Shown here: positions 1 to 7,692 of the stretch, in pieces | Numbering within the stretch: position 1 is the first letter of the stretch | Layout: each line of letters begins with the position of its first letter | Assembly (NCBI GenBank): GCA_004299705.1 | Contig: SCQS01000012.1 | Coordinates: 1 to 64,000, forward strand | DNA length: 64,000 bases | From: Rhodanobacteraceae bacterium | GTDB taxonomy: Bacteria > Pseudomonadota > Gammaproteobacteria > Xanthomonadales > Rhodanobacteraceae | Direction: 5' to 3' | The notes under the pieces: generated by a model | Told to the model about the DNA's origin: nothing | Seen by the model: the letters and a program-made list of their open reading frames with translations, nothing else | Database searches by the model: none | Made by a program: the position numbers and the translations under genes

Positions 1-27
1 GCACCTATCCTTTCGCGTTCCCAGCGT

Positions 28-103
<76 letters not shown>

Positions 104-115
104 AATCCCCACGCT

Positions 116-191
116 GTCCCCATCGTCTAGAGGCCTAGGACACCACCCTTTCACGGTGGCGACCGGGGTTCGAATCCCCGTGGGGACGCCA
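116..191 (+). tRNA. tRNA-Glu (TTC anticodon)
   Basis: The acceptor stem GTCCCCA pairs with TGGGGAC, and CCACC/GGTGG encloses a seven-base loop with TTC. The T arm GGGGTTCGAATCCCC is canonical and the CCA end is encoded. This is the second gene of an Ala-Glu-Asp cluster. The 115 bases between it and tRNA-Asp hold no gene that I can recognise. Confidence 0.97.
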
Positions 192-306
192 TGACGGTTG
201 CCATGGCACGTGGTGATGCAAGTAAAATGTGCGGCCCGGAGCATGCAGTACATCGCACGCGAACCCAAAGTTCAGAACCGGTTCCGCGCAATGGTTTCAG
301 GACAAC

Positions 307-383
307 GGAGCGGTAGTTCAGCTGGTTAGAATGCTGGCCTGTCACGCCGGAGGTCGCGGGTTCGAGTCCCGTCCGCTCCGCCA
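307..383 (+). tRNA. tRNA-Asp (GTC anticodon)
   Basis: The acceptor stem GGAGCGG pairs with CCGCTCC. The anticodon loop between CTGGC and GCCGG contains GTC. The T arm GCGGGTTCGAGTCCCGT is canonical and the CCA end is encoded. It is the last gene of the tRNA cluster, followed after 23 bases by a strong terminator. Confidence 0.97.
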
Positions 384-406
384 GTTCTGCAACCCACGTT
401 CAATCG

Positions 407-433
407 AAAGCCCGCTTGCGCGGGCTTTTTTTG
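407..433 (+). terminator. Rho-independent terminator after the tRNA cluster
   Basis: AAGCCCGC and GCGGGCTT form a GC-rich stem around a TTGC loop, followed directly by a run of T residues. It sits 23 bases after tRNA-Asp, where the tRNA transcript should end. Confidence 0.92.
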
Positions 434-497
434 TTTTTGACCGCGCTGCCGATGTTACCCTCCATTCCGGACCTCCCTTGTCGCAAATGCATATTTC

Positions 498-779
498 ATG
501 CATACTAATCCACAAGATATCGAATACGATCCAGCAAAGGCTGCCGCGAACGAGCACAAGCACGGCGTGAGCTTCGCCGATGCCTAACTGGCGCTCCGCG
601 ACCAGCATGCGGCGACCATGGAAGACCCCGATGCGGAAGGCGAAGCACGCTACCTCACGTTGGGCATGGACGCCAAAGGCCGGGTATTGGTGATCGTCTG
701 GACTTCACGCGGGGACAAGGCGCGCATCATGTCGGCACGCAAGGCAAGCAGAAACGAGGCAAAAATCTATGCGCAGTGA
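498..779 (+). pseudogene. brnT: BrnT-family toxin gene with an in-frame TAA stop
   Basis: Read from ATG 498, this frame gives a BrnT ribonuclease toxin of about 93 residues if one stop codon is ignored. The N-terminal part contains EYDPAKAAANEHKHGVSF and the C-terminal part contains LTLGMDAKGRVLVIVW and IMSARKAS, both typical of BrnT. The codon at 585-587 is TAA, right after the SFADA segment, so only 29 residues would be made. An in-frame ATG at 618 could in principle give a 53-residue C-terminal fragment. BrnT toxins are RelE-fold RNases that inhibit translation (family knowledge). The 3' end overlaps brnA by 11 bases, the normal arrangement. A single base change would explain the stop, so this is either a recent inactivation or a read error. 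Confidence 0.85.
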
Positions 780-1023
780 ATATGATTTCTCCAACGCGAA
801 ACGCGGTCCGGTGATCGCCTCGCCGGGCAAGACCCGCATCACCATCATGCTGGACAACGACGTGCTGGACGCCTTTCGCGAGCGCGCGGAAGCGGAAGGC
901 CGCGGCTACCAGACCGCCATCAACGAGGCCCTGCGCAATGCCATCGACGCCGACGCCGCCCCGGTGACGGTGGCGACCTTGCGGAAAGAACTGAGACGCG
1001 CACTGAAGCGTGCCGCCGCGTGA
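769..1023 (+). CDS. brnA: BrnA-family antitoxin
   Basis: 84 residues, intact. It opens with a short polar stretch and contains the ribbon-helix-helix-like segment KTRITIMLDNDVLDAFRERA followed by GYQTAINEALRNAI, characteristic of BrnA (CopG-type DNA binding). BrnA neutralises BrnT and represses its own operon in the family. The start at 769 lies inside the last codons of the broken brnT, so translation was probably coupled. With the toxin interrupted, this antitoxin may be an orphan, kept for its DNA-binding role or not yet lost. Confidence 0.88.
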   Translation: MRSEYDFSNAKRGPVIASPGKTRITIMLDNDVLDAFRERAEAEGRGYQTAINEALRNAIDADAAPVTVATLRKELRRALKRAAA

Positions 1024-1125
1024 TCGGCAATCATGAACGGGTAACGCCAAACTCGTGCTCTTGAGATCAGGCACTGCAGACTACGGAATTGACCTCTCCC
1101 TCTTCGTGGGAAGAGGCAAGCGCAA

Positions 1126-1635
1126 TCAAGCGGCCACGGTCACAGGCGCAACGCATTCCAGCGTCGCCAGCGAATGGCCCTGCTCGGCCAGGTATTCCAG
1201 CCAGCGGTTGAGAAACGCGTTCATGCGCAGGCGGTATTGCAGCACATTGCGCGCGGGCGCCAGCGGCCCGAGCACCTGCCACAGGTCGCGACCAGGCTGG
1301 CAGTGCAGCGCCTCGGTCATGTGCGCATCGAGATAGCAGCGAAGCTGCGCGGACGGCGCCGGATTGCCGGTGCTGGCGTCCAGCACGTCGTAGGTCAGGC
1401 CAAGTTCGAGCGTGTAAGGGTGGCGTTCCTGCACCGACAGGCGCACGTCGAGTCCATCGCCCAGCGACGAAACGTATTCGCCCACCGCCAGTCGATGCGG
1501 TGCGAACAAGCGTGCGAGGCGCTGGTGGTTTTCGCCGTACAGCCCCATCAGCCAGCCGAAACGGTCAGGCAGCAAGGTCGTCGCAAACGAGTGCGCGCGG
1601 GTGGCGGAGCAGCGGTTGAGCAACAACGATTCCAT
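1126..1635 (-). CDS. DUF1249 family protein (YqiB-like)
   Basis: 169 residues, cytoplasmic, no signal peptide or membrane segment. It contains the DUF1249 pattern: an N-terminal segment with RFGWLMGLYGENHQRLARLF, a central VQERHPYTLELGLTY strand and a C-terminal LRMNAFLNRWLEYLAEQGH helix. E. coli YqiB belongs to this family. In many gammaproteobacteria the gene sits near nudF and cpdA, which are not seen here. The molecular function is not established. Family assignment is confident. Confidence 0.85.
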   Translation of the reverse strand: MESLLLNRCSATRAHSFATTLLPDRFGWLMGLYGENHQRLARLFAPHRLAVGEYVSSLGDGLDVRLSVQERHPYTLELGLTYDVLDASTGNPAPSAQLRCYLDAHMTEALHCQPGRDLWQVLGPLAPARNVLQYRLRMNAFLNRWLEYLAEQGHSLATLECVAPVTVAA

Positions 1636-1708
1636 GGGTCGATCTTAGCGCAGGAATCGCGTTTGACACGTCTTGCATTTTGCGCACGGAACGTGCAATT
1701 TAAGCGTC

Positions 1709-1728
1709 TCGGCGCCGCAAGGCGCCGA
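1709..1728. repeat. Perfect GC hairpin between two minus-strand genes
   Basis: TCGGCGCC and GGCGCCGA form an eight-pair stem around GCAA. No T-run follows on either strand, so it is not a clear Rho-independent terminator. It may still halt or stabilise the transcript coming from the metallopeptidase gene. Confidence 0.5.
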
Positions 1729-1791
1729 AGTCGTATTTTCTCAGCGCAACGACGTTCACGCGGCAGCGCCTCCACGTTCTTCGTAGGAGCC

Positions 1792-1860
1792 GGCCTGCCG
1801 GCGATGAAGCCGCCACCCATGGCCGCGGGCTCCGTGGTCGCGCGCAGGCGCGCTCCTACG
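1792..1860. repeat. REP-like palindromic repeat with GTAGGAGC ends
   Basis: The outer arms CGTAGGAGC and GCTCCTACG are perfectly complementary, with smaller GC-rich hairpins inside. Such GTAGGAGC...GCTCCTAC units are widespread extragenic repeats in pseudomonads and xanthomonads. Here it lies just after the stop of the zinc metallopeptidase gene. Confidence 0.75.
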
Positions 1861-1880
1861 AAAAAAGATCAATCGTGCGC

Positions 1881-2756
1881 TTACAACGTCTGCGCGTGGA
1901 AAGTGTCGCAGGCATTGATGTCGCCGGACTGGAACCCGGTCTTGAACCAGTGCACGCGCTGCGCCGAGGTGCCGTGCGTAAATGAATCGGGCACCACCAC
2001 GCCCTGTGCCTCCTTCTCCAGCGTGTCGTCGCCGATTTGCGAGGCGGCGTTCAGCGCGCTTTCGATGTCACCGGGCTGCAGCCACTGCAACTGTTGCTGC
2101 GACTTGTTGGCCCACACGCCCGCAAAGCAGTCGGCCTGCAGTTCCAGCCGCACCGACAACCCGTTCGCGCCCTTCATCGGCTCACCGCGTTGCGCGAGTT
2201 GTTGCTCCATGGCCATGATGCCGAGCTGATCCTGCACGTGATGGCCGACCTCGTGCGCGATCACGTAGGCGCGCGCGAAATCGCTGTTGGAGTGGAAACG
2301 CGTCGCGAGCTCCTGGAAGAAATCGAGATCGAGGTACACGCGCTTGTCGCCGGGGCAATAGAACGGGCCGACCGCAGCCGAGGCGCCGCCGCAGGCCGTC
2401 GCGACCTGGCCGTGGAACAGCACCAGTTTGGGATCGACGTAGGTTTTGCCCATCTGCTTGAAGTAGGCCGTCCACACATCCTCGGTGCTGCCGAGGATCT
2501 TGCTGACGAACTGCACCTGCGGGTCGGCCATGTTGGCCTGCGCGGTCTGCGCGGGCATGTTGCCCGCGGTCATCCCGCCACTGCCGCCGCTCAACATGCC
2601 CAGGATCGCGAGCGGGTTCTGGTGGAAGATCAGGCTGACGATCACGATCAGCACGATGCCGCCGATGCCGATGTGCGGCGCGAAGCCGAGCGCGCCGCGC
2701 CCGCCGCCGCTGGCTTCTTCCACGTTGTCGCTGGAACGGCCTTTCTGCCAGAGCAT
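1881..2756 (-). CDS. Neutral zinc metallopeptidase, YpfJ/KPN_02809 family
   Basis: 291 residues. An N-terminal cytoplasmic, glycine-rich stretch is followed by a hydrophobic segment (about residues 29-50, IGGIVLIVIVSLIF), so the protein is probably anchored in the inner membrane with the catalytic domain outside. The zinc-binding motif HEVGHH is at about 168-173, and the ELQADCFAGVWA segment about 35 residues later supplies the third ligand region in this family. The length fits the family. The start is set by a GGAG-type ribosome site a few bases before ATG 2756; upstream reading would run against the divergent transporter. Substrate unknown. Confidence 0.9.
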   Translation of the reverse strand: MLWQKGRSSDNVEEASGGGRGALGFAPHIGIGGIVLIVIVSLIFHQNPLAILGMLSGGSGGMTAGNMPAQTAQANMADPQVQFVSKILGSTEDVWTAYFKQMGKTYVDPKLVLFHGQVATACGGASAAVGPFYCPGDKRVYLDLDFFQELATRFHSNSDFARAYVIAHEVGHHVQDQLGIMAMEQQLAQRGEPMKGANGLSVRLELQADCFAGVWANKSQQQLQWLQPGDIESALNAASQIGDDTLEKEAQGVVVPDSFTHGTSAQRVHWFKTGFQSGDINACDTFHAQTL

Positions 2757-2942
2757 CGCCCTTCTCCTTTCCCGTCGGCGTCGCGCGCCGCATGGCGGGA
2801 ACTTTGCGGCAACCCCGCGCACCGCGCAAGTGCAGCGGCATTTGCCTCTCCGCCCGCGCGTTTCCTTCACATCCCGGTCGCTACCGTCGGTTCGCGGGTT
2901 GCGCCCGCAGCCCCGCACGCCCGTGCAGTCAAGGAATCCTCC

Positions 2943-4631
2943 ATGTCCAACCCGTCCGCGCCACCCGCAGCCGGTGACGATCGCCGGTTGAAACGACACG
3001 TCGGGATGATCGGGCTGTTGTTCGCCTCGGTGGGATCGATCATCGGCTCCGGCTGGCTGTTCGGCGCCATGTTCGCTGCCGAGCAGGCCGGGCCAGCCTC
3101 GATCATCTCGTGGCTGGTCGGCGCAGTAATGGTGCTGTTCATCGGGCTCACCTACGCCGAACTCGGCACGATGTTCCCGGTCTCGGGGGGCATCATCCGT
3201 TTTCCGCATTTCGCGTTCGGCTCGTTCGCCAGCTACACCTCGGGCTGGATCACCTGGATCGCGCTGGCCGCGACCGCACCGATCGAGGTCGAGGCGGCGC
3301 TGCAATACGCGGCCAACTACATCCCCTGGCTGCAAACCGTCCACGGCGGCGGCTCCCCGACCCTGACCACGCCGGGATTCTTCGTGGCCTGCGGGCTGCT
3401 GTTGTTGTTCGCCATCATCAACATGTTCGGCATCCGCTGGTTCGCGCGGCTCAACACCACGCTGGTGTGGTGGAAGCTCACGATCATCACGCTCGTGGTC
3501 GTGGCGCTGTTGGCGGTGGGTTTCCATGGAGCGCATTTCACCCACCCGGAGTTCGGCGGCTTCCTGCCGCTGGGCTGGCACGGCGTGTTCTCGGCCGTCG
3601 CCACGGCCGGCGTGGTGTTCTCCTACCAGGGGTTCCGGCAAGGCGTCACGCTCGCGGGGGAAACCGACAACCCGCAGCGCAACGTGCCGGTCGCGGTGAT
3701 CGGCTCGCTGCTGATCTGCGCGCTGCTCTACATCGGCCTGCAGGTTGCGTTCATCGGCGCGCTGCCGGATTCGGCCCTGGCGCATGGCTGGGCCCACATC
3801 GGCACCACCTTCGCGGGCGGGCTGGACGACCGCTCGCTGGCATTCGGTCCGCTGGCCGCGCTGACCACGACGCTCGGCATGGTGTGGCTCGCCGTCCTGC
3901 TGTACGTCGATGCCTTCATCTCGCCGTTCGACACCGGCCTGATCTACACCACGACCACCGCGCGCCTCGCCTACGCGATGGGTCGTAACGGCAACGCACC
4001 GCACGGACTGGCCAGGGTCAATCAACGCGGGGTGCCGTGGATCGGGGTGATCCTGAGTTTCTTCGTGGGTGTGATCTTCTTCCTGCCGTTTCCGGGTTGG
4101 CAGAAGTTCGTGGGCTTTGCGACCTCGGCAACGGTGTTGTCGGTCGGCTCGGGGCCCGTGACGATGATGGCGCTGCGCCGCGAGCTGCCGGATTACAAGC
4201 GCCCGTTCCGTCTGGGCGGCGGCTGGATCATCCCCTACCTCGCGTTCCTTTCCTCCAACCTGATCGTGTTCTGGTCGGGCTGGGACATCGTGTGGAAACT
4301 GATGGCGACCGTGTTGCTGGGCTACGTCCTTTTCGCGATCCACGAGAGCGGCTGGGGCAAGCACACCCCCGATCTCGATTTCCATTCCGGTTTCTGGGTG
4401 CTGCCGTGGCTGGGCGGACTCACCGTGATCTGCTGGCTGGGGCGTTATCCCGATCTGTCCCAACATGCCGGCAACCTCGGCATCCTCGGGTTGACGTCGG
4501 GCGTGGTCGTGCTCGCGGTATTTTCGGCGCTGATCATGTGGCTGGCGCACACGTTCCGGTTGCGCGGCCCGAGCGTGGTCGCGCACCTCAACCAGCACTG
4601 GGAAGGCGAGGAAGCACTGAAGGACGTGTGA
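2943..4631 (+). CDS. APC superfamily amino acid permease (AspT/YjeM-like, long form)
   Basis: 562 residues with about 12-14 hydrophobic segments and the APC signature near the N-terminus: GMIGLLFASVGSIIGSGW, which carries the substrate-binding helix break. AGETDNPQRNVPVAV is the conserved segment after helix 6. The C-terminal 100 residues are hydrophobic and end in a short polar tail. It should import amino acids or amines across the inner membrane by proton coupling; the specific substrate cannot be read. The start at 2943 is preceded by AGGAATCCTCC, a plausible ribosome site. It is transcribed divergently from the metallopeptidase. Confidence 0.88.
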   Translation: MSNPSAPPAAGDDRRLKRHVGMIGLLFASVGSIIGSGWLFGAMFAAEQAGPASIISWLVGAVMVLFIGLTYAELGTMFPVSGGIIRFPHFAFGSFASYTSGWITWIALAATAPIEVEAALQYAANYIPWLQTVHGGGSPTLTTPGFFVACGLLLLFAIINMFGIRWFARLNTTLVWWKLTIITLVVVALLAVGFHGAHFTHPEFGGFLPLGWHGVFSAVATAGVVFSYQGFRQGVTLAGETDNPQRNVPVAVIGSLLICALLYIGLQVAFIGALPDSALAHGWAHIGTTFAGGLDDRSLAFGPLAALTTTLGMVWLAVLLYVDAFISPFDTGLIYTTTTARLAYAMGRNGNAPHGLARVNQRGVPWIGVILSFFVGVIFFLPFPGWQKFVGFATSATVLSVGSGPVTMMALRRELPDYKRPFRLGGGWIIPYLAFLSSNLIVFWSGWDIVWKLMATVLLGYVLFAIHESGWGKHTPDLDFHSGFWVLPWLGGLTVICWLGRYPDLSQHAGNLGILGLTSGVVVLAVFSALIMWLAHTFRLRGPSVVAHLNQHWEGEEALKDV

Positions 4632-4738
4632 CGGCGTTCCACCAGCACGGGCACGAACCGATGGCGCCCCGCTCCGGACGTGCCAGAATGCGCGGGCCAC
4701 GCACCGCGCGCGGCGCCTTTCCTTGTAACTGTCCCTCC

Positions 4739-5653
4739 ATGTCGTCCACCACGCGCGCCCATTGGCAACTGCATTTTTGCGTGCTGTTGTGGGGCTTCAC
4801 GGCCATCCTCGGCAAGCTGATCACCCTCACGGCGTTACAGCTGGTGTGGTGGCGCATGCTGATCGTGTGCGCCGCGTTGCTGTTGCTGCCCAGGGTCTGG
4901 CGCGAGCTGCGCGCGATGCCGCCGCGCCGGATCCTTGCCTACGCCGGGATCGGCGTGATCGTCGCGTTGCACTGGTTGACGTTTTATTCCGCCGTGAAAC
5001 TCGCCAATGCATCGGTGGCCGCCACCTGCATCGCGCTGGCGCCCGTATTCCTCGCTGTCATCGAACCACTGGTGGTCGGCCGCAGGTTCGAGCCGCGCGA
5101 ATTGCTGCTCGGCGCGGCGGTGGTGCCGGGCGTCGCGCTGGTGGTGGGCGGCGTGCCCGCGGACATGCGCCTCGGCGTCGCGGTCGGCGTGCTGTCGGCG
5201 GTGTTCTGCGCCACCTTCGGCGCGTTCAACAAGCGCATGGCCGAGCACGGCGGCGCGCTGACCGTCACCGGCATCGAGCTCGGCGCGGGCACCGTGTTCC
5301 TGACCCTGGTCACCGTGTTCTGGCACGGCGAGGGCACGTTCGTGCTGCCGGACCCGCACGACACGGTGCTGCTGCTGGTGCTGGCCATCGCCTGCACCCT
5401 GCTGCCGTTCGCACTGGCACTGGCCGTGCTGCGCAAACTGTCGGCATACACCGTGCAACTCACGACCAACCTCGAACCCGTTTACGCGATCATCCTGGCC
5501 GTGATTCTGCTTGGCGAACAACACCAGCTCGATGCATGGTTCTATGCTGGCGTGGCCGTCATCCTTGGTGCGGTATTCGTGCATCCGCTGCTGGTGCGTT
5601 CCGTCGAAAAGCCACCTGCCGCGGTGCTGGGCACGGCGGAGTCGAAGCAATAA
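4739..5653 (+). CDS. EamA/DMT family transporter
   Basis: 304 residues, ten predicted membrane helices arranged as two EamA repeats (LLWGFTAILGKLITL near residue 12 and the second from about 150). The C-terminal repeat contains TTNLEPVYAIILAVILLGEQ, the usual closing motif of RhaT/EamA exporters. Members export or exchange metabolites such as amino acids. The gene starts 107 bases after the APC permease and 10 bases before fdhD, so it may be transcribed with both. No specific substrate can be assigned. Confidence 0.87.
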   Translation: MSSTTRAHWQLHFCVLLWGFTAILGKLITLTALQLVWWRMLIVCAALLLLPRVWRELRAMPPRRILAYAGIGVIVALHWLTFYSAVKLANASVAATCIALAPVFLAVIEPLVVGRRFEPRELLLGAAVVPGVALVVGGVPADMRLGVAVGVLSAVFCATFGAFNKRMAEHGGALTVTGIELGAGTVFLTLVTVFWHGEGTFVLPDPHDTVLLLVLAIACTLLPFALALAVLRKLSAYTVQLTTNLEPVYAIILAVILLGEQHQLDAWFYAGVAVILGAVFVHPLLVRSVEKPPAAVLGTAESKQ

Positions 5654-5663
5654 AGTTGAGGAC

Positions 5664-6506
5664 ATGCCTACGGCCCGCACGAAACCCGATGCAAGCAATG
5701 GCGGCGTCAGCGACCTCGCCCTGCTACGGCTGCGACCCCGCGGACGCGAGCAGGTAGCCGACAAGGTCATCACCGAGGCGCCGATCGCATTGGTCTACAA
5801 CGGCGTGCCGTTCGCGGTGATGATGGCGACGCCGTGCGACCTGGAAGATTTCGCGTTGGGCTTCGCGCTGGCCGAAGGCATCGTCGCAAGCCCCGGCGAG
5901 TTCGAGCTGGTGGACGTGCTGCACAGCGACCGCGGTGTCAGTCTGCAGGGTTTGATTCCGCAGGCGCGTTTCGCAACCCTGCAGCAACGCAGGCGCAGCC
6001 TCGCCGGGCGCAGCGGCTGCGGGCTGTGCGGCATCGAGGCACTGGAGGACGCCGTGCTGCCGTTGCCCCGGATTGAATCGACCGCGACTTTCACACGCGG
6101 CGCGATCGCAGCCGGCATGCACACGTTGGCGAACAGCCAGCCCCTGAACGCGGCCACCGGGGGCGCGCACGCTGCAGCCTTCATCGCCCCGGGTCAACCC
6201 GCGATCGTGCGCGAGGACGTCGGTCGCCACAACGCGCTGGACAAGACCCTGGGCGCATTGGCTGCGGACACGCACAGCCGCGACGCATTGCTTGCGCGCA
6301 CGGCGCAGGGATTTCTCGCCATCACCTCGCGCGCATCGTGGGAGATGGTGCACAAGGCCGCGCACGCAGGTATCGCCGTGATCGCGGCGATCTCGGCGCC
6401 GACTTCATTGGCCATCCAGGCTGCCGACGCAGCCGGCATCACGCTGATCGCATTCGCGCGCGATGACGCCATGAACATCTACACCCACGCCGGCCGGGTT
6501 GGCTGA
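5664..6506 (+). CDS. fdhD: Formate dehydrogenase accessory sulfurtransferase FdhD
   Basis: 280 residues. FdhD moves sulfur from a cysteine desulfurase to the bis-molybdopterin guanine dinucleotide cofactor of formate dehydrogenase. The motif CGLCG at about residues 119-123 carries the two sulfur-relay cysteines. Other family segments are the N-terminal DLEDFALGFALAEGI and the C-terminal REDVGRHNALDK and AITSRASWEMVHKA. The start ATG 5664 lies 10 bases after the EamA gene. No formate dehydrogenase or cofactor gene is in this window, so its client is elsewhere on the chromosome. Confidence 0.95.
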   Translation: MPTARTKPDASNGGVSDLALLRLRPRGREQVADKVITEAPIALVYNGVPFAVMMATPCDLEDFALGFALAEGIVASPGEFELVDVLHSDRGVSLQGLIPQARFATLQQRRRSLAGRSGCGLCGIEALEDAVLPLPRIESTATFTRGAIAAGMHTLANSQPLNAATGGAHAAAFIAPGQPAIVREDVGRHNALDKTLGALAADTHSRDALLARTAQGFLAITSRASWEMVHKAAHAGIAVIAAISAPTSLAIQAADAAGITLIAFARDDAMNIYTHAGRVG

Positions 6507-6539
6507 CCCGCCGTGGCGCGGGCGACCGCGAGGGCAAGC

Positions 6540-6641
6540 TCAGGAGTGCTCCGCCTTCTTGGCGTGCTTCTCCGCGCGCTTTTCCTTCAGCGTCTTCTGC
6601 GGTTTTTTCTTCTCTTCCTTCTTTTTCTCTTGGCCTTTCAT
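6540..6641 (-). CDS. Lysine-rich 33-residue peptide
   Basis: ATG 6641 is preceded by AGGAG at good spacing. The product is 33 residues, more than a third lysine, with repeated KKKEEKKK and EKRAEKHAKKAE blocks and no hydrophobic stretch. Such a composition suits a nucleic-acid-associated or ribosome-associated peptide, but no function is known to me. Convergent with fdhD, divergent from the DUF72 gene. The ribosome site makes it more believable than a chance frame. Bases 6642-6849 between it and the DUF72 gene show nothing else. Confidence 0.55.
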   Translation of the reverse strand: MKGQEKKKEEKKKPQKTLKEKRAEKHAKKAEHS

Positions 6642-6849
6642 GTTCGGCTCCTCTTGGCAGTGGACTGCGGGGCCAAAGATGCGCCAGTCCGCCGGACTTG
6701 GCAAGGGGTCCCGCGCATCGGGTACAGCTTCGGGTTCAAGTTGGCTAGACTCGGAACGGGCCACCGTTCCACGCGCCCTCTCCGCAACCACTCGCCACGC
6801 AAGTCCAGGCCATGCCCTCGTCCACCAAACCCGCCGCGGAAAAGACCGC

Positions 6850-7692
6850 GTGAAAGCATCCGACGCCCCCATCGCCGACGCGCTGGCCGGCGCACGCAAC
6901 GGGCGCATCAAGGCCGGCATCGGTGGCTGGAACTTCGCGCCGTGGCGCGACAACTTCTACCCCAAGGGGCTGCCGCAGCGACGTGAACTGGAATACGCCA
7001 GCCGGCACCTGGCCACCCTCGAAATCAACAGTACCTTTTACCGCGCGCAGACGCCCAAGGTGTACGCCAAGTGGCGCGATGAAACCCCGCCGGGTTTCGT
7101 GTTCTCGCTGAAAGCGCCGCGCCAGGTCGCCGAGGGGCGCAAGCTCGCCGGCGCCGGCGCGCTGGTCCGCGGATTCCTGTTCGGCGGGTTGGCCGAATTC
7201 GGTGATCGTCTCGGTCCGATCGTGTGGCAGTTCCCGCCTTCTCGCGCATTCGACCGCGACGACTTTGCGGCATTCCTCGACTTGCTGCCACGCGAGTTGA
7301 ACGGGCGCGCGTTGCGGCATGTTCTGGAAATGCGGCACGCAAGTTTCCTGTGTCCCGGGTTCCTGGCACTTGCGCGTGGACATGGCCTGCCCTGCGTGTT
7401 CACCGACTCCGGCGAGTATCCGAACTTCGCCGACCTCACCGGCGATTTCGTGTATGCGCGCTTGATGCGCAGCCGCGGTTCCGAACACGACGGCTACCCC
7501 GCTTCCGAACTCGATACCTGGGCCGCCCGCGCGCGGTTGTGGAGCGAAGGCGGCGAGCCGGACGACCTGCCGCGCGTCGCTCCCGCGGACGCAACACGCG
7601 CAGCCACACGCGACGTGTTCATCCATTTCATCAGCGCGGCCAAGCAGCGCAACCCCGCGGCCGCGATGGCATTGCAGGGACGCGTCGCATGA
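6850..7692 (+). CDS. DUF72 (YecE-like) protein
   Basis: About 280 residues with a TIM-barrel-like DUF72 domain: IKAGIGGWNFAPWRDNFYP near the N-terminus, then LEINSTFYR, WQFPPSRAFD, ALEMRH-type and FTDSGEYPNF segments. The YecE family is widespread but biochemically uncharacterised. The start is uncertain: GTG 6850 lies about 16 residues before the conserved domain and is my choice; no ATG in this frame is well placed. The stop overlaps the dacB start by four bases (ATGA), indicating translational coupling with dacB. Confidence 0.78.
   Translation: MKASDAPIADALAGARNGRIKAGIGGWNFAPWRDNFYPKGLPQRRELEYASRHLATLEINSTFYRAQTPKVYAKWRDETPPGFVFSLKAPRQVAEGRKLAGAGALVRGFLFGGLAEFGDRLGPIVWQFPPSRAFDRDDFAAFLDLLPRELNGRALRHVLEMRHASFLCPGFLALARGHGLPCVFTDSGEYPNFADLTGDFVYARLMRSRGSEHDGYPASELDTWAARARLWSEGGEPDDLPRVAPADATRAATRDVFIHFISAAKQRNPAAAMALQGRVA

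Noticed and set aside
307-1023. Integrated element at the tRNA-Asp gene (brnTA as cargo)
   Set aside because: No integrase and no second copy of the tRNA 3' end was seen downstream in the window.
1881-4700. A 939-codon minus-strand open frame across the metallopeptidase and the APC permease
   Set aside because: Only the last 291 codons (from 2756) match a family. The upstream part is antisense to the permease and is open because of the high GC at third codon positions.
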